Part shown: piece by piece, positions 1-9,279 of the stretch | Numbering within the stretch: position 1 is the stretch's first letter | How the letters are laid out: the number at the start of each line of letters is the position of its first letter | Source of the DNA: CADEDV01 sp964437415 | GTDB taxonomy: Bacteria > Bacteroidota > Bacteroidia > Chitinophagales > Chitinophagaceae | Reading direction: 5' to 3' | NCBI GenBank assembly: GCA_964437415.1 | Contig: CAYTGN010000020.1 | Span: forward strand, 3,162-67,161 | Length of the DNA: 64,000 bases | Program-made: the position numbers and the translations under genes | The notes under the pieces: model-generated | Databases searched by the model: none | What the model saw: the letters and a program-made list of their open reading frames with translations, nothing else | Told to the model about the DNA's origin: nothing

Positions 1-1
1 T

Positions 2-2668
2 ATCGGCATGAATGAAAGCTGGCGTTTTGTTCCCTCGGCGGGACCGTCTTTGTTCAAACGGGTTGAACTGTACGACTTGGGCGGCAACCTGCTTGCCACC
101 GGTACTACCACAAGTTTGGGCAATGGCACATTGGAGGCAGAGTTTCCTAATATTTGTCCACCCCCCGGGGCAACCACCACTTATATTATCCGTTCTGTGT
201 ATGAGAAAAATGACGATGCTTCTGTTGAGATATTCGGTACCGACACAGTAAGAGTGACCAAGGGCACTACTGATCTGAATGCTGGTTTTGCCACAACACC
301 TACTACCTGTGGGGCATCCACCGGTACAATCACAGTAAATGTTCCGGGCGGTGTAGGAGTTGCTCCATTCGAATATATTCTGGATGGCGGCACGCCGCAA
401 AGTAGCAATGTTTTCAATAATCTGCCACAGGGCAATTATGTGGTGCAGGTGAATGATGCAGGCAGTTGCAGCAGCACATTGAATGTGACCGTTGCACAAA
501 CAGGTTCGCTGTCAGCTAATATTACACCGGTAGCTACTGCCTGTCCCGGTGTGAACAATGGCAGCGCCACTATTACACCAACGAATGGAACAAGTCCGTA
601 TAATTTTACAGTAAATCCCGGCGGCCTGACACAATCAGGCGCTACGGCTAATTTTACCGGTTTGGCCGCAGGATCGTATAATGTCAGCATCACGGACAAT
701 GCCGGTTGCGCCACGGCCTCTCCGCTTCCGTTTGTGATTGCTGCAGGCGCCGGATTGAATTCCACGCAAACGGCTGTGCCGCCATCTTGCAATGGCGCCA
801 CGAATGGTTCTATAACTGTAAATACATTAAATGGTATTGCCCCATATATATTCACATTAAATCCCGGTGCTGTCACACAAGCATCAAATAATTTTACTAA
901 CCTCGCTGCAGGCAATTATACTATCAGCTATACTGATGTTGCAGGTTGTGTTTCTGCAACGATTCCTGTTACTGTTCCTGCGGGCCCTTCATTAACGACT
1001 ACAGCCACCGCAACCAATGTATTGTGTAATGGCGGAGCAACCGGCAGCATCACAGTGAATCAACCGGCAGCGGGCACAGCGCCATATGAGTATTCCCTTG
1101 ACGGCGTCATTTGGCAAAGCAGTAATGTCTACAACGGACTTTCTGCCAACACTTATACAGTATGGTTCAGGGAAAGCAACGGCTGCCAGGGTCAGCTTAC
1201 ACAAACTGTGAGTGAACCAACTGCTCTTACAGCCAATTTGACACAAACTGCAGTTGTTTGCAATGGTCAGAGTAATGGTGTCATCACGGTTAATGCTTCA
1301 GGCGGCGCTGGTCCTTACCAGTATTCCATTGACGGGGGAGCCAACTGGCAGCCTGGAAATACATTTAATGTAGCTGCCGGAAGCTACACGATAACAACAA
1401 GAGATAATAATCTTTGCACAACAACGGGAAACATTGTAGTTACTGAGCCGCCTGTGCTCACTGCTACCGCCGCCACAACCAATGCCACCTGCAATGGCGG
1501 ACCGGATGGTACTATCACTGTCACGGCTACAGGAGGAAACACAAACTATCAGTATTCACTCGATGGAACCAATTTCCAGGCAACGAATATTTTTAATGTG
1601 ATAGCAGGAAACTATACAGTTTATGTTCGTGACAACCTCGGGTGCAGTTTTACTATCGCTAACATCGTGGTTGGATTAACCGATAACCTCACCTATAACA
1701 TACCTGTAAGCCCAACCATTTGCGAAGGTAGTTCCACACAATTGCAGGTTTTTTCCAATGCCATTCAATACGCCTGGTCACCTGCAACAGGTTTAAGCAA
1801 TCCCAATATTGCCAACCCTGTGGCCAATCCTGCAGTGACCACCACATATACTGTGACACTGACATTGGGAAATTGCAGTATCAATATTCCCTATACGGTG
1901 AATGTGAACCCGGCGCCAGTGCCGGATGCGGGGCCCGATGGATTTATTTGTTATGGACAAAATTACCAGTTGCAGGGGTCGGGAGGAGTTCAATACAACT
2001 GGTCGCCTTCTAATTTCCTGAGCAGTTCCAGCGTATCAAACCCGGTGGCAACACCAGACAATACTACCACTTACTCTTTATCGGTGATTGACGCCAACGG
2101 ATGCCAGTCTTTGGTTACTGATAATGTTATCGTGGATGTGACACCTCCGATCACTGTGACCACTTTCCCTTCAGACACGATCGTTCATGAAGGTCACCAG
2201 TTCCAGATCAGGGCTGTTTCCATCGCTACCGATTATTCCTGGACCCCATCAGTTGGCCTGAATAACCCTTTTGTAGCTGACCCGGTTGTAACTGCCGGCA
2301 GTGCAGGAGATGTGATCATTTACCAGGTGACGGCTTCAACAATAGCAGGCTGCCGCGGTGATGCAGCGGTGAGAGTGCAGGTGTATAAAGGGCCGGATAT
2401 TTACATGCCCACTGCATTCACCCCCAATAATGATGGCAAGAATGACGTTTTCCGGCCATTCACCGTGGGGATAAAACAACTTAATTATTTCAGGGTGTTC
2501 AACAGGGCGGGGCAGGAACTCTTTTTCACCAAAAACCTCGGTGCCGGATGGAATGGCAAATTTGGCGCTGTGGAACAGCCATCGGGTGTTTATATCTGGA
2601 TGGTGCAGGGAGTGACAGAGGATAACAAAGTGATTACAAAGAAAGGAACAGTTGCCATAATCAGGTAA
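2..2668 (+). CDS. SprB-repeat surface protein with T9SS type B sorting domain, 5' end outside window
   Basis: The frame is open to the left edge and the first visible Met is followed by no signal peptide, so this is the C-terminal 888 residues of a larger secreted protein. After an N-terminal stretch come about six SprB-type repeats of roughly 75-80 residues (about residues 92-560), each with Cys, a G-S-I-T-V strand, a P-Y-x-Y-S-x-D-G strand and a closing L-x-A-G-x-Y-x-V motif. Three PKD/Ig-like modules built on W-S-P-x-x-x-L-S-x-x follow (about 565-795). The last 85 residues (MPTAFTPNNDGKNDVFRP onward) are the gliding-motility C-terminal domain used as a T9SS type B export signal. Family knowledge: SprB-like proteins are cell-surface adhesins moved by the gliding motor. 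No gliding or T9SS machinery gene is in the window. Confidence 0.9.
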   Translation: MGMNESWRFVPSAGPSLFKRVELYDLGGNLLATGTTTSLGNGTLEAEFPNICPPPGATTTYIIRSVYEKNDDASVEIFGTDTVRVTKGTTDLNAGFATTPTTCGASTGTITVNVPGGVGVAPFEYILDGGTPQSSNVFNNLPQGNYVVQVNDAGSCSSTLNVTVAQTGSLSANITPVATACPGVNNGSATITPTNGTSPYNFTVNPGGLTQSGATANFTGLAAGSYNVSITDNAGCATASPLPFVIAAGAGLNSTQTAVPPSCNGATNGSITVNTLNGIAPYIFTLNPGAVTQASNNFTNLAAGNYTISYTDVAGCVSATIPVTVPAGPSLTTTATATNVLCNGGATGSITVNQPAAGTAPYEYSLDGVIWQSSNVYNGLSANTYTVWFRESNGCQGQLTQTVSEPTALTANLTQTAVVCNGQSNGVITVNASGGAGPYQYSIDGGANWQPGNTFNVAAGSYTITTRDNNLCTTTGNIVVTEPPVLTATAATTNATCNGGPDGTITVTATGGNTNYQYSLDGTNFQATNIFNVIAGNYTVYVRDNLGCSFTIANIVVGLTDNLTYNIPVSPTICEGSSTQLQVFSNAIQYAWSPATGLSNPNIANPVANPAVTTTYTVTLTLGNCSINIPYTVNVNPAPVPDAGPDGFICYGQNYQLQGSGGVQYNWSPSNFLSSSSVSNPVATPDNTTTYSLSVIDANGCQSLVTDNVIVDVTPPITVTTFPSDTIVHEGHQFQIRAVSIATDYSWTPSVGLNNPFVADPVVTAGSAGDVIIYQVTASTIAGCRGDAAVRVQVYKGPDIYMPTAFTPNNDGKNDVFRPFTVGIKQLNYFRVFNRAGQELFFTKNLGAGWNGKFGAVEQPSGVYIWMVQGVTEDNKVITKKGTVAIIR

Positions 2669-2772
2669 ACGTTGATAAAAGATATAAAATGCACCGGATT
2701 TAATGCGGCGGCTTCGTTGTTGAACCCGTATTTTTGCCCCCGTTTCGCATAGCAAACTAACCACAATCCGTT

Positions 2773-4038
2773 ATGGTAGATGTATTACTCGGCCTCCAGT
2801 GGGGCGATGAAGGGAAAGGAAAGATCGTTGACTTTTTTGCCAAAGATTATGATGTGATTGCCCGTTTCCAGGGCGGGCCCAATGCCGGGCACACATTGTA
2901 TGTTGGTGACAAAAAGATCGTATTGCACCAGATTCCATCAGGTATCTTTCATACCAGTTCAATTAATCTTATTGGCAATGGTGTGGTACTCGACCCCGTG
3001 ACACTGAAAAAGGAATGTGATACCGTAGCTTCTTTTGGCATAGACCTGAAAAAAAATCTTTTTATTGCTGAAAGAACCCACCTTATCCTTCCCACCCACA
3101 GGGCTTTGGACAAAGCGGCTGAATTGTCAAAAGGCCAGCAAAAGATCGGCTCTACGCTGAAAGGTATTGGCCCCACTTATATGGACAAAACAGGAAGAAA
3201 CGGATTGAGAGTGGGAGACCTGCTGGATAAAAGCTTCACTACATCTTATATCAAACTTCGCCTGAAACACCAGAGACTCCTGGATAACTATGCTTTCAAC
3301 GAAGACATTACTGCATGGGAGGAAGAATTTTTTGACGCTGTTGAATTTCTCAAGCAGTTAAATATTGTAAATGGTGAGTATTTCATTAACCAACATCTTC
3401 GCCAGGGGAAAAAGATACTGGCGGAAGGCGCCCAGGGAAGTATGCTGGATATTGACTTTGGCACTTTTCCGTTTGTAACTTCATCCAACACCATTTCGGC
3501 AGGTGTGTGCAGCGGGCTGGGTGTAGCGCCGCAAACGATACGGGATGTGATCGGCGTAACCAAAGCCTATTGCACCCGTGTGGGTGGCGGACCTTTCCCC
3601 ACGGAACTGGATAATGAGACCGGCGAAGAACTGAGAAAGGTAGGAAATGAGTTTGGCGCTACAACAGGTCGCCCCCGTCGTTGCGGGTGGATTGACCTTG
3701 TTGCCCTGCGTTTTGCCTGCATGATCAACGGGGTGACAAAATTAGTAATGACAAAGGCAGATGTGCTGGATGCTTTTAAGGAACTGGAGGTTTGTACGGC
3801 CTATTCTGTAAACGGGCAGGAAACCACAGAAATACCGTTCCGGCTTGATAGAACACTTGTTACACCACGGTATAAGAAATTTCCCGGGTGGAACTGCGAC
3901 ACCAGTGCAGCAAAATCACCGGCTTCTTTGCCTGAAACTATGAAGAATTATGTGGCATTTATCAACGAATACCTGGGGGTTCAGATTCATTATATTTCCA
4001 ACGGACCGGGCAGGGATCAGTTGATTCGTGTGGGATAA
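2773..4038 (+). CDS. purA: Adenylosuccinate synthetase
   Basis: Joins IMP and aspartate with GTP hydrolysis to adenylosuccinate, the first step from IMP to AMP. The 421-residue length is normal. The GTP-binding loop GDEGKGK is at residues 11-17 with the catalytic Asp; NAGHT with the catalytic His is at 37-41. The switch region VTKAYCTRVGGGPFPTE and the IMP/GTP-contacting stretch TGRPRRCGWIDL are intact. ATG start; a possible -7 element (TATTTTTG, 2729-2736) lies 36 bases upstream, but no matching -33 element is seen. It follows the SprB-like gene by 104 bases and is probably transcribed separately. Confidence 0.98.
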   Translation: MVDVLLGLQWGDEGKGKIVDFFAKDYDVIARFQGGPNAGHTLYVGDKKIVLHQIPSGIFHTSSINLIGNGVVLDPVTLKKECDTVASFGIDLKKNLFIAERTHLILPTHRALDKAAELSKGQQKIGSTLKGIGPTYMDKTGRNGLRVGDLLDKSFTTSYIKLRLKHQRLLDNYAFNEDITAWEEEFFDAVEFLKQLNIVNGEYFINQHLRQGKKILAEGAQGSMLDIDFGTFPFVTSSNTISAGVCSGLGVAPQTIRDVIGVTKAYCTRVGGGPFPTELDNETGEELRKVGNEFGATTGRPRRCGWIDLVALRFACMINGVTKLVMTKADVLDAFKELEVCTAYSVNGQETTEIPFRLDRTLVTPRYKKFPGWNCDTSAAKSPASLPETMKNYVAFINEYLGVQIHYISNGPGRDQLIRVG

Positions 4039-4129
4039 ATACGGATTTTCAGGGTAATAAAATTTCCTTTTAAAAAATTTGGCCAATTAAAAACTTCGCT
4101 GAAATTTTACAGCAACAACCCTATTGAGT

Positions 4130-4570
4130 ATGTCATCAAAATCTGATAAGGCAAAAGGCACCAACGGGAAAACCGATACTGCCTCCGGCAATCAACCGGC
4201 AGGCAAAGCATCTTCCAAACCCAAGAAGCAAATGGAGGAGGGTGATGACGATGATGACCTGGAAGATGATGAACCGGAAACAACGTCTGCTAAGAAACCT
4301 GCCAAAGCATCTTCATCTAAAAAAGCTAAGGAAGAAGATGATGATGAAGATGTGGAAGATGAAGTGGATGAATGGGAAAAACCGGAAGAGGAAGAAGAAT
4401 GGGATCCTGATTTTGAAGAATTTGACCTGCCCAAATCAAAAGGAAAAAAGAGCGGCCCGGCAGGGAAGAAAGGAGCAGAAGACAACGATGATTTCAAATT
4501 TGAAGATGACGAGTTCAAAGATCTTTTCGGGGATAAGGACTATGATGATGACGAAGAGGATGATTACTAA
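4130..4570 (+). CDS. Highly acidic low-complexity protein of unknown function
   Basis: 146 residues, built of alternating Lys/Ala/Ser-rich and Asp/Glu-rich blocks with no hydrophobic core, signal peptide or membrane segment, so it is probably disordered in the cytoplasm. The C terminus is a DDEFKDLFGDKDYDDDEEDDY-like acidic tail with a few aromatic residues. The ATG at 4130 is preferred over the TTG two codons upstream. Only 2 bases separate its stop from the GTG of pabB, so the two are probably co-transcribed. The make-up recalls acidic tails such as that of RNA polymerase delta, but no folded domain supports that; function unknown. Confidence 0.75.
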   Translation: MSSKSDKAKGTNGKTDTASGNQPAGKASSKPKKQMEEGDDDDDLEDDEPETTSAKKPAKASSSKKAKEEDDDEDVEDEVDEWEKPEEEEEWDPDFEEFDLPKSKGKKSGPAGKKGAEDNDDFKFEDDEFKDLFGDKDYDDDEEDDY

Positions 4571-4572
4571 AA

Positions 4573-5895
4573 GTGTTTCCCGCTGATACAATATTGAATA
4601 ACATCGCTGGCACTCACTGCAAATTTGCTGTAAGTGATTTTGATAAAATGAAAAAGATGGTGCTGAACTGGACAAAACAGTTCGGCACTTTTTGTTTTCT
4701 GGATAATCATTTGTACCAGACCCGACTCCACAGCATGGAATGCCTGTTGGGGGTGGGAGTGAAACGTTTCATAACAGCCGATGCAGGGAATGCTCTGGAA
4801 AAATTGCAATATTTCAGAGATGAAAAACAGGGATGGTTGTTTGGACACCTTGGCTACGACCTGAAAAATGAGATGGAGCACCTTTCATCTTCCCACCAGG
4901 ACCCAATTGGATTCCCCGACCTCTTTTTCTTTGAACCCGAAGTGGTCATCCGGCTTTCAGCAACAGAAATGATCATTGAAGCGGTAGATCCGCAGGCAGT
5001 GATGGACGCTATTCAGCAAACGGGGATCAATGATCAGGCTCAGGCAACAGAACAACTGCATATTCATCAGCGGATGAACAGGAATGAATACATAGCTGTG
5101 ATCGAAAAACTGAAACAGCACATTTTACGGGGCGATTGTTATGAAATAAACTATTGCCAGGAGTTTTTTGCCGTGCATGCAGCGATTGATCCGCTGACGA
5201 TATATGAAAAATTAAGTGCTGTTTCTCCTAATCCTTTTTCGGCATTGTACAGGAAGGACGATAAATGGCTGATCTGTGCCAGCCCGGAAAGGTTTTTGAA
5301 TAAGCAGGGCGACACGATCATTTCACAACCCATCAAAGGAACAGCGAAACGTATTTTGCATAATACAGAACAGGATGAGCAAAACCGTGAGGCGCTTTCC
5401 CGCAGCGCCAAAGATCGTTCGGAGAATGTGATGGTGGTGGACCTGGTGCGAAACGATCTTGCAAAGATCTGCGAAGAAGGATCGGTGAAGGTGGACGAAT
5501 TGTATGGCATTTATTCTTTTCCGCAAGTGCACCAGATGATTTCTACGGTAAGTGGCAAACTGGACGAGAAAAATTCCTTTGCCGATATTATAAGAGCCAC
5601 ATTCCCCATGGGGTCTATGACCGGTGCCCCAAAAAAGCGGGTAATGGAACTGATAGAACAATACGAGAAAACAAAGCGAGGAATATTCTCCGGAGCAGTT
5701 GGGTATATCTCGCCTGGAAATGATTTTGATTTTAATGTGGTGATAAGAAGTATCATGTATAATGCAAGCAGTCAATATCTTTCTTTCCTGGCTGGGTCAG
5801 GTATTACATTTTACAGTGATGCAGCTAACGAGTGGGAAGAGTGTTTGCTGAAAGCGGAAGCAATCCGTCAGGTGTTAGGCGCAGAGATCAGTTAG
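4573..5895 (+). CDS. pabB: Aminodeoxychorismate synthase component I
   Basis: Chorismate-binding enzyme of the TrpE/PabB/MenF family. It makes 4-amino-4-deoxychorismate for folate synthesis, with ammonia from a glutaminase partner (not in the window). The lysine motif PIKGT (about residue 257), where anthranilate synthases have PIAGT, argues for PabB. KDRSENVMVVDLVRNDL and FPMGSMTGAPKKRVMEL are the usual chorismate-site motifs. A GTG start 2 bases after the acidic gene gives 440 residues; the extra N-terminal strand F-A-V-S-D-F-D-K-M-K-K resembles phylum homologues, so I prefer it to the ATG at 4648. The 3' end overlaps the convergent lytic transglycosylase by 8 bases. Confidence 0.92.
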   Translation: MFPADTILNNIAGTHCKFAVSDFDKMKKMVLNWTKQFGTFCFLDNHLYQTRLHSMECLLGVGVKRFITADAGNALEKLQYFRDEKQGWLFGHLGYDLKNEMEHLSSSHQDPIGFPDLFFFEPEVVIRLSATEMIIEAVDPQAVMDAIQQTGINDQAQATEQLHIHQRMNRNEYIAVIEKLKQHILRGDCYEINYCQEFFAVHAAIDPLTIYEKLSAVSPNPFSALYRKDDKWLICASPERFLNKQGDTIISQPIKGTAKRILHNTEQDEQNREALSRSAKDRSENVMVVDLVRNDLAKICEEGSVKVDELYGIYSFPQVHQMISTVSGKLDEKNSFADIIRATFPMGSMTGAPKKRVMELIEQYEKTKRGIFSGAVGYISPGNDFDFNVVIRSIMYNASSQYLSFLAGSGITFYSDAANEWEECLLKAEAIRQVLGAEIS

Positions 5896-6913
5896 CCGCT
5901 TGTTGCAGCAACCATTGCATTGACTCACCCAATATTTCTTTCTTTTTTGCAACAAAAAGCTCCATCCTTGCCGGGGGCAGCCGCAATTCATAACTTCCCT
6001 GTGTGCCGGTGACAGCATCAAATCCCGGGTTATAACGGTTGAAATCAGCAACAGGCATTTCTATTTGGCGGCAGATCACCGCCGCAACATAGCGACCGGT
6101 TATCTGCAGGATAGAAGCGCTGTCCGCTTCTTCTTTTGCCAGGTTATTGTTACCGGGTAGGAGATTGCCTGCTTCATCTTTTGTGAGAGTGGTGACACCA
6201 CCTTCACCTTCCATGATATAATGCGTTGCAATAAATTTCTTTACATGGTTCTTTGATTCATTGGGCAAATGGTGTTGCAGTTTCCAGAAGTCACGGCTGC
6301 CAGTGTTGCGGATAGCTTTGTTCACATTGCCGGGTCCGCCGTTGTATGCTGCGATCACCAGCAACCAGTCTTCATATTGCTTGTAAAGATCTCTGAGCAG
6401 TTTGGCGGCTACATGTGTGCTTTTGTGATAGTCAGTTCTTTCATCGGTCAGGTTGTTTACTTTCAACCCGTATTGTCTTGCTGTTGCCGGCATCAGTTGC
6501 CAGGGGCCCAATGCACCCGCCCAAGACAAGGTAAGCGGCCGGAGACCCGATTCAATGACAGCAAGGTATTTTAATTCTTTGGGCAAACCATATTGTGTGA
6601 GCACTCCGTCAATCATGTCGAAATAAGGTTTTCCCCAACCTTTCATTTGCTGCAGGCCTTTCGCATATTTCTTCAGGTAGTCCTGAACAAAAGTCACAGC
6701 CAGAGGGTTGAGTTGTTCTGCCGTGATGCCATTGGTTAATTTATTGGTCACAAAAAGATTCCTGAACCCTTTTTTCAGATCATTGCCGGGAATTGAATCA
6801 AAAAACAAAATATTACAGGAAGCCGGGAAAGAATGCTTCATCCTTTCAGCCTTTATTGTTGTTTGAAAGCAAAACAATATAGCAGCAAATAATATTTTCA
6901 GTGATAAAGACAA
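5888..6913 (-). CDS. Lytic transglycosylase, MltD/SLT type
   Basis: Cuts peptidoglycan glycan strands to 1,6-anhydro products. 341 residues: an N-terminal hydrophobic stretch (residues 2-20) that reads as a signal peptide, then an SLT domain (about 95-230). The catalytic Glu is in AVIESGLRPL, followed by GALGPWQLMPATARQYGL and the AAYNGGPGNVNKAI motif near its end. The C-terminal 100 residues lack a clear LysM repeat. The start is TTG at 6913, the codon that keeps the signal peptide; the first ATG (6841) would remove it. Lies 22 bases downstream of gatA and may share its transcript. Confidence 0.88.
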   Translation of the reverse strand: MSLSLKILFAAILFCFQTTIKAERMKHSFPASCNILFFDSIPGNDLKKGFRNLFVTNKLTNGITAEQLNPLAVTFVQDYLKKYAKGLQQMKGWGKPYFDMIDGVLTQYGLPKELKYLAVIESGLRPLTLSWAGALGPWQLMPATARQYGLKVNNLTDERTDYHKSTHVAAKLLRDLYKQYEDWLLVIAAYNGGPGNVNKAIRNTGSRDFWKLQHHLPNESKNHVKKFIATHYIMEGEGGVTTLTKDEAGNLLPGNNNLAKEEADSASILQITGRYVAAVICRQIEMPVADFNRYNPGFDAVTGTQGSYELRLPPARMELFVAKKKEILGESMQWLLQQAAN

Positions 6914-6935
6914 TAGTACAATTTGTTTAAGCTAA

Positions 6936-8360
6936 TCAGGGCATCAGTTGTTTTGAGAACTGCAGTAAAGATAACTCCTCAAAACGGGAGGCCATCACCT
7001 GCAGGCCAAAGGGCATGCCATTGCTGTGTTTGAACAGCGGAATTGAAATAGCAGGCACACCGGTGAGGTTGGCCATTACTGTGTATATATCAGCCAGGTA
7101 CATAGCAACGGGGTCACTCATTTTTTCACCTGCCGCAAAAGCAGTGGAAGGAGAAACAGGCATGATAAGAAAATCATAATTTTCAAACAGAGATCCCATC
7201 TTATCGCTGAGCAGTCTTCTCACCTGCTGCGCTTTGCTGAAATATGCATCGTAGTATCCTGCGCTTAGCACAAATGTGCCCAGCATGATCCTTCTTTTTA
7301 CTTCTCTGCCAAAACCCTCTGACCTTGTCAGTTCATAGAAATCAGTAAGACTTGTGTCTTTGTCAGCTATCCGGTGGCCATACCTTACACCATCATATCT
7401 CGACAGGTTAGAAGATGCTTCGGCAGTGGTGAGAATGTAATAGGCCGGAACAATATAATCAAGCAGGTCAAAGGGTACCGCCTCCACTGTATGTCCTTCT
7501 TCTTTGAGTTGTGCCGCTTTTTTTTTGATCGCATCACCGATCTCTCTATCTAAGCTTGGATGATCAAGTGCCTCTTCAAAAAAAGCGATCCGGTATTTGT
7601 TGTCAGACTGCAGTTGAGAAGAATAGGCAGGCACTTTTTTTTGAGAAACTGTGCTGTCAAATTCATCAGCGCCGGCCATCACTTCGAGCAACAGCGAAAC
7701 ATCGGGGATATTGATGCCGAAAATACCGATCTGGTCAAACGATGAGGCATAGGCGATAAGACCATAACGGGAGATTCTCCCATAAGTTGGTTTTAGCCCG
7801 ACAATACCACAGAAATCCGCAGGCTGCCGGACAGAACCTCCTGTGTCGCTTCCCAGGGAAGCCATGCAAAGACCAGCCTGCACCGCCACAGCCGAGCCGC
7901 CTGATGATCCTCCGGGAACTTTTGATTCATCCAATGCATTGAGCACCCTGCCATATACCGAGTTTTCATTGGAAGAACCCATCGCAAATTCATCACAGTT
8001 GAGGTTGCCGATGATGATGGCTTCCTCTGCAACTAATCTTTCTACAGCAGTGGCCGAATAAACCGATTCAAAATTTTTAAGAATAGCTGAAGCCGCTGTG
8101 AGCTTATGTCCTTTGTAAGCCAGCACATCTTTCAAACCGATCACTACGCCATGCAATTTGCCTGCCGGTTGACCTGCTTTTCTTTTTTCATCTAATTGCT
8201 TTGCTAGTTCCAGTGCTTCCTCTGCGTAAACTTCAACAAAAGCATTCAGGTGACGGGAAGATTCAATACGGCTGAGATAATACTCAACAGCCTGCAGACA
8301 GGTGGTAGTTCCTTTCTGCAGGCTGGTATGATAATGTTCAATAGAAGAATACTCAAACAA
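6936..8360 (-). CDS. gatA: Aspartyl/glutamyl-tRNA amidotransferase subunit A
   Basis: Amidase subunit of GatCAB, which releases ammonia from glutamine and, with GatB and GatC, converts Glu-tRNA(Gln) or Asp-tRNA(Asn) to the amide form. 474 residues. The amidase signature is complete: catalytic Lys in VVIGLKDVLA, the GGSSGGSAVAVQAGL loop, and the Ser in GSDTGGSVRQPA. The start is TTG at 8360; the next residues FEYSSIEHYHTSLQKGTTTC match the usual N terminus, so TTG is likely real. Follows tatA by 42 bases on the same strand. gatB and gatC are not in the window. Confidence 0.97.
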   Translation of the reverse strand: MFEYSSIEHYHTSLQKGTTTCLQAVEYYLSRIESSRHLNAFVEVYAEEALELAKQLDEKRKAGQPAGKLHGVVIGLKDVLAYKGHKLTAASAILKNFESVYSATAVERLVAEEAIIIGNLNCDEFAMGSSNENSVYGRVLNALDESKVPGGSSGGSAVAVQAGLCMASLGSDTGGSVRQPADFCGIVGLKPTYGRISRYGLIAYASSFDQIGIFGINIPDVSLLLEVMAGADEFDSTVSQKKVPAYSSQLQSDNKYRIAFFEEALDHPSLDREIGDAIKKKAAQLKEEGHTVEAVPFDLLDYIVPAYYILTTAEASSNLSRYDGVRYGHRIADKDTSLTDFYELTRSEGFGREVKRRIMLGTFVLSAGYYDAYFSKAQQVRRLLSDKMGSLFENYDFLIMPVSPSTAFAAGEKMSDPVAMYLADIYTVMANLTGVPAISIPLFKHSNGMPFGLQVMASRFEELSLLQFSKQLMP

Positions 8361-8402
8361 AAGCTGCTGCCTTTTTGATGTAAGGGAGAATGGATAAAAG
8401 GC

Positions 8403-8609
8403 TTAGTTAACAGAGTTCTTTACATCCTTGCTGCCCTCTTCAATTTCTTTCTTCACATTGTTCTTGGCGTCATTGAATTCACGAACGCCTTTGCCAAGAC
8501 CCCGCATCAGCTCAGGAATTTTGCGGCCGCCAAACAACAGGAGTACGATGACCAGGATGATGATGATCTCGTTGGTACCTAACACACCCAGTAAATTAGT
8601 TTGTATCAT
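8403..8609 (-). CDS. tatA: Twin-arginine translocase subunit TatA/TatE
   Basis: 68-residue pore-forming component of the Tat system, which exports folded proteins. One N-terminal transmembrane helix (TNEIIIILVIVLLLFGG) is followed by the hinge and amphipathic helix KIPELMRGLGKGVREFNDAK, then a charged tail with KKEIEEG. The phylum's form lacks the polar Gln/Glu pair before the helix. The ATG at 8609 is chosen over a TTG at 8630, which adds seven residues with no family support. Lies between rplS (separated by a terminator) and gatA. No tatC in the window. Confidence 0.92.
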   Translation of the reverse strand: MIQTNLLGVLGTNEIIIILVIVLLLFGGRKIPELMRGLGKGVREFNDAKNNVKKEIEEGSKDVKNSVN

Positions 8610-8692
8610 ATTTGGAAAATTAGAGGTCAAAGATACTAAGTACTTAAAAATAACTGAATAATTAGTTGATTATTGAAAAAGCCGGGATATAA

Positions 8693-8723
8693 AAAAGCCC
8701 CTTGGCTGAAACAAGGGGCTTTT
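8693..8723. terminator. Rho-independent terminator downstream of rplS
   Basis: Perfect 12-bp stem AAAAGCCCCTTG / CAAGGGGCTTTT with a 7-base loop. The A and T tracts at either side allow termination on both strands. It lies 17 bases past the rplS stop and upstream of tatA, so it should separate the two minus-strand transcripts. Confidence 0.88.
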
Positions 8724-8740
8724 CAATATTATTTGAACTT

Positions 8741-9109
8741 TTACACAGTAGTTTCTGCCACAGCCTGGCGTTTTTCCCTGATCCTTGCACTTTTACCGCT
8801 GCGGGTTCTTTGGTAAAACAGTTTGGCCCTGCGAACATGACCGGTCTTGTTCACCACGATAGAATCAATATTGGGAGAATAAACAGGAAAAACCCTTTCC
8901 ACACCGACACCATCAGATATTTTACGAACAGTGAAGCTGGCAGTATGGCCTGTTCCCTGGCGTTTGATCACATCACCTTTGAATGACTGGATCCTTTCTT
9001 TGTTACCCTCAATGATCTTGTAATTGACGGTAATATTGTCGCCTGCTTTGAATTTTGGAAAATCTTTCTTGCCGGTCAACTGCTCATGTACATATGCTAT
9101 GGCACTCAT
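8741..9109 (-). CDS. rplS: 50S ribosomal protein L19
   Basis: 122-residue large-subunit protein at the 30S/50S interface. Typical motifs: FKAGDNITVNYKI, GDVIKRQGTG, SFTVRKISDGVGVERVFP and the C-terminal HVRRAKLFYQRTRSGKSARIREKR. The ATG at 9109 is chosen over a TTG at 9133 because MSAIAYVHEQL is the usual N terminus and the longer start would run into the probable promoter leader. A promoter-like TACCTTTG lies 21 bases upstream and a strong terminator follows, so it is probably monocistronic. Confidence 0.96.
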   Translation of the reverse strand: MSAIAYVHEQLTGKKDFPKFKAGDNITVNYKIIEGNKERIQSFKGDVIKRQGTGHTASFTVRKISDGVGVERVFPVYSPNIDSIVVNKTGHVRRAKLFYQRTRSGKSARIREKRQAVAETTV

Positions 9110-9130
9110 AATGCTGATTTTTAAGGAGGG

Positions 9131-9138
9131 CAAAGGTA
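9131..9138 (-). promoter_or_regulatory. Probable rplS promoter, -7 element
   Basis: TACCTTTG on the minus strand matches the Bacteroidota -7 consensus TAnnTTTG exactly and gives a leader of about 15 bases before the rplS ATG. The -33 region 20 bases further up reads TTT, a partial match only. The same TACCTTTG/A octamer precedes gltA and atpD at a clear TTG-N20 spacing. Confidence 0.5.
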
Positions 9139-9279
9139 AGGGAAACCGTCTAAAGTTTAAAGGTTTGTGGCTTTAAAAGTTTTTCCCGAACGGAAAAAAA
9201 ACATACCCTGAGAAAGCACGGTCAAGATGCTATTAAATCGGTTTGCCTAAACCCTTAACCCTTAAACTTTTAAATCACT

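Noticed and set aside
436..915. Long minus-strand reading frame opposite the SprB-like repeats
   Set aside because: It is the complement of repetitive coding sequence; no protein-like features and the plus-strand gene is certain.
8..1700. Tandem DNA repeats or CRISPR-like array
   Set aside because: Periodicity of about 230 bases is explained by SprB protein repeats with diverged codons; no constant repeat and spacer layout.
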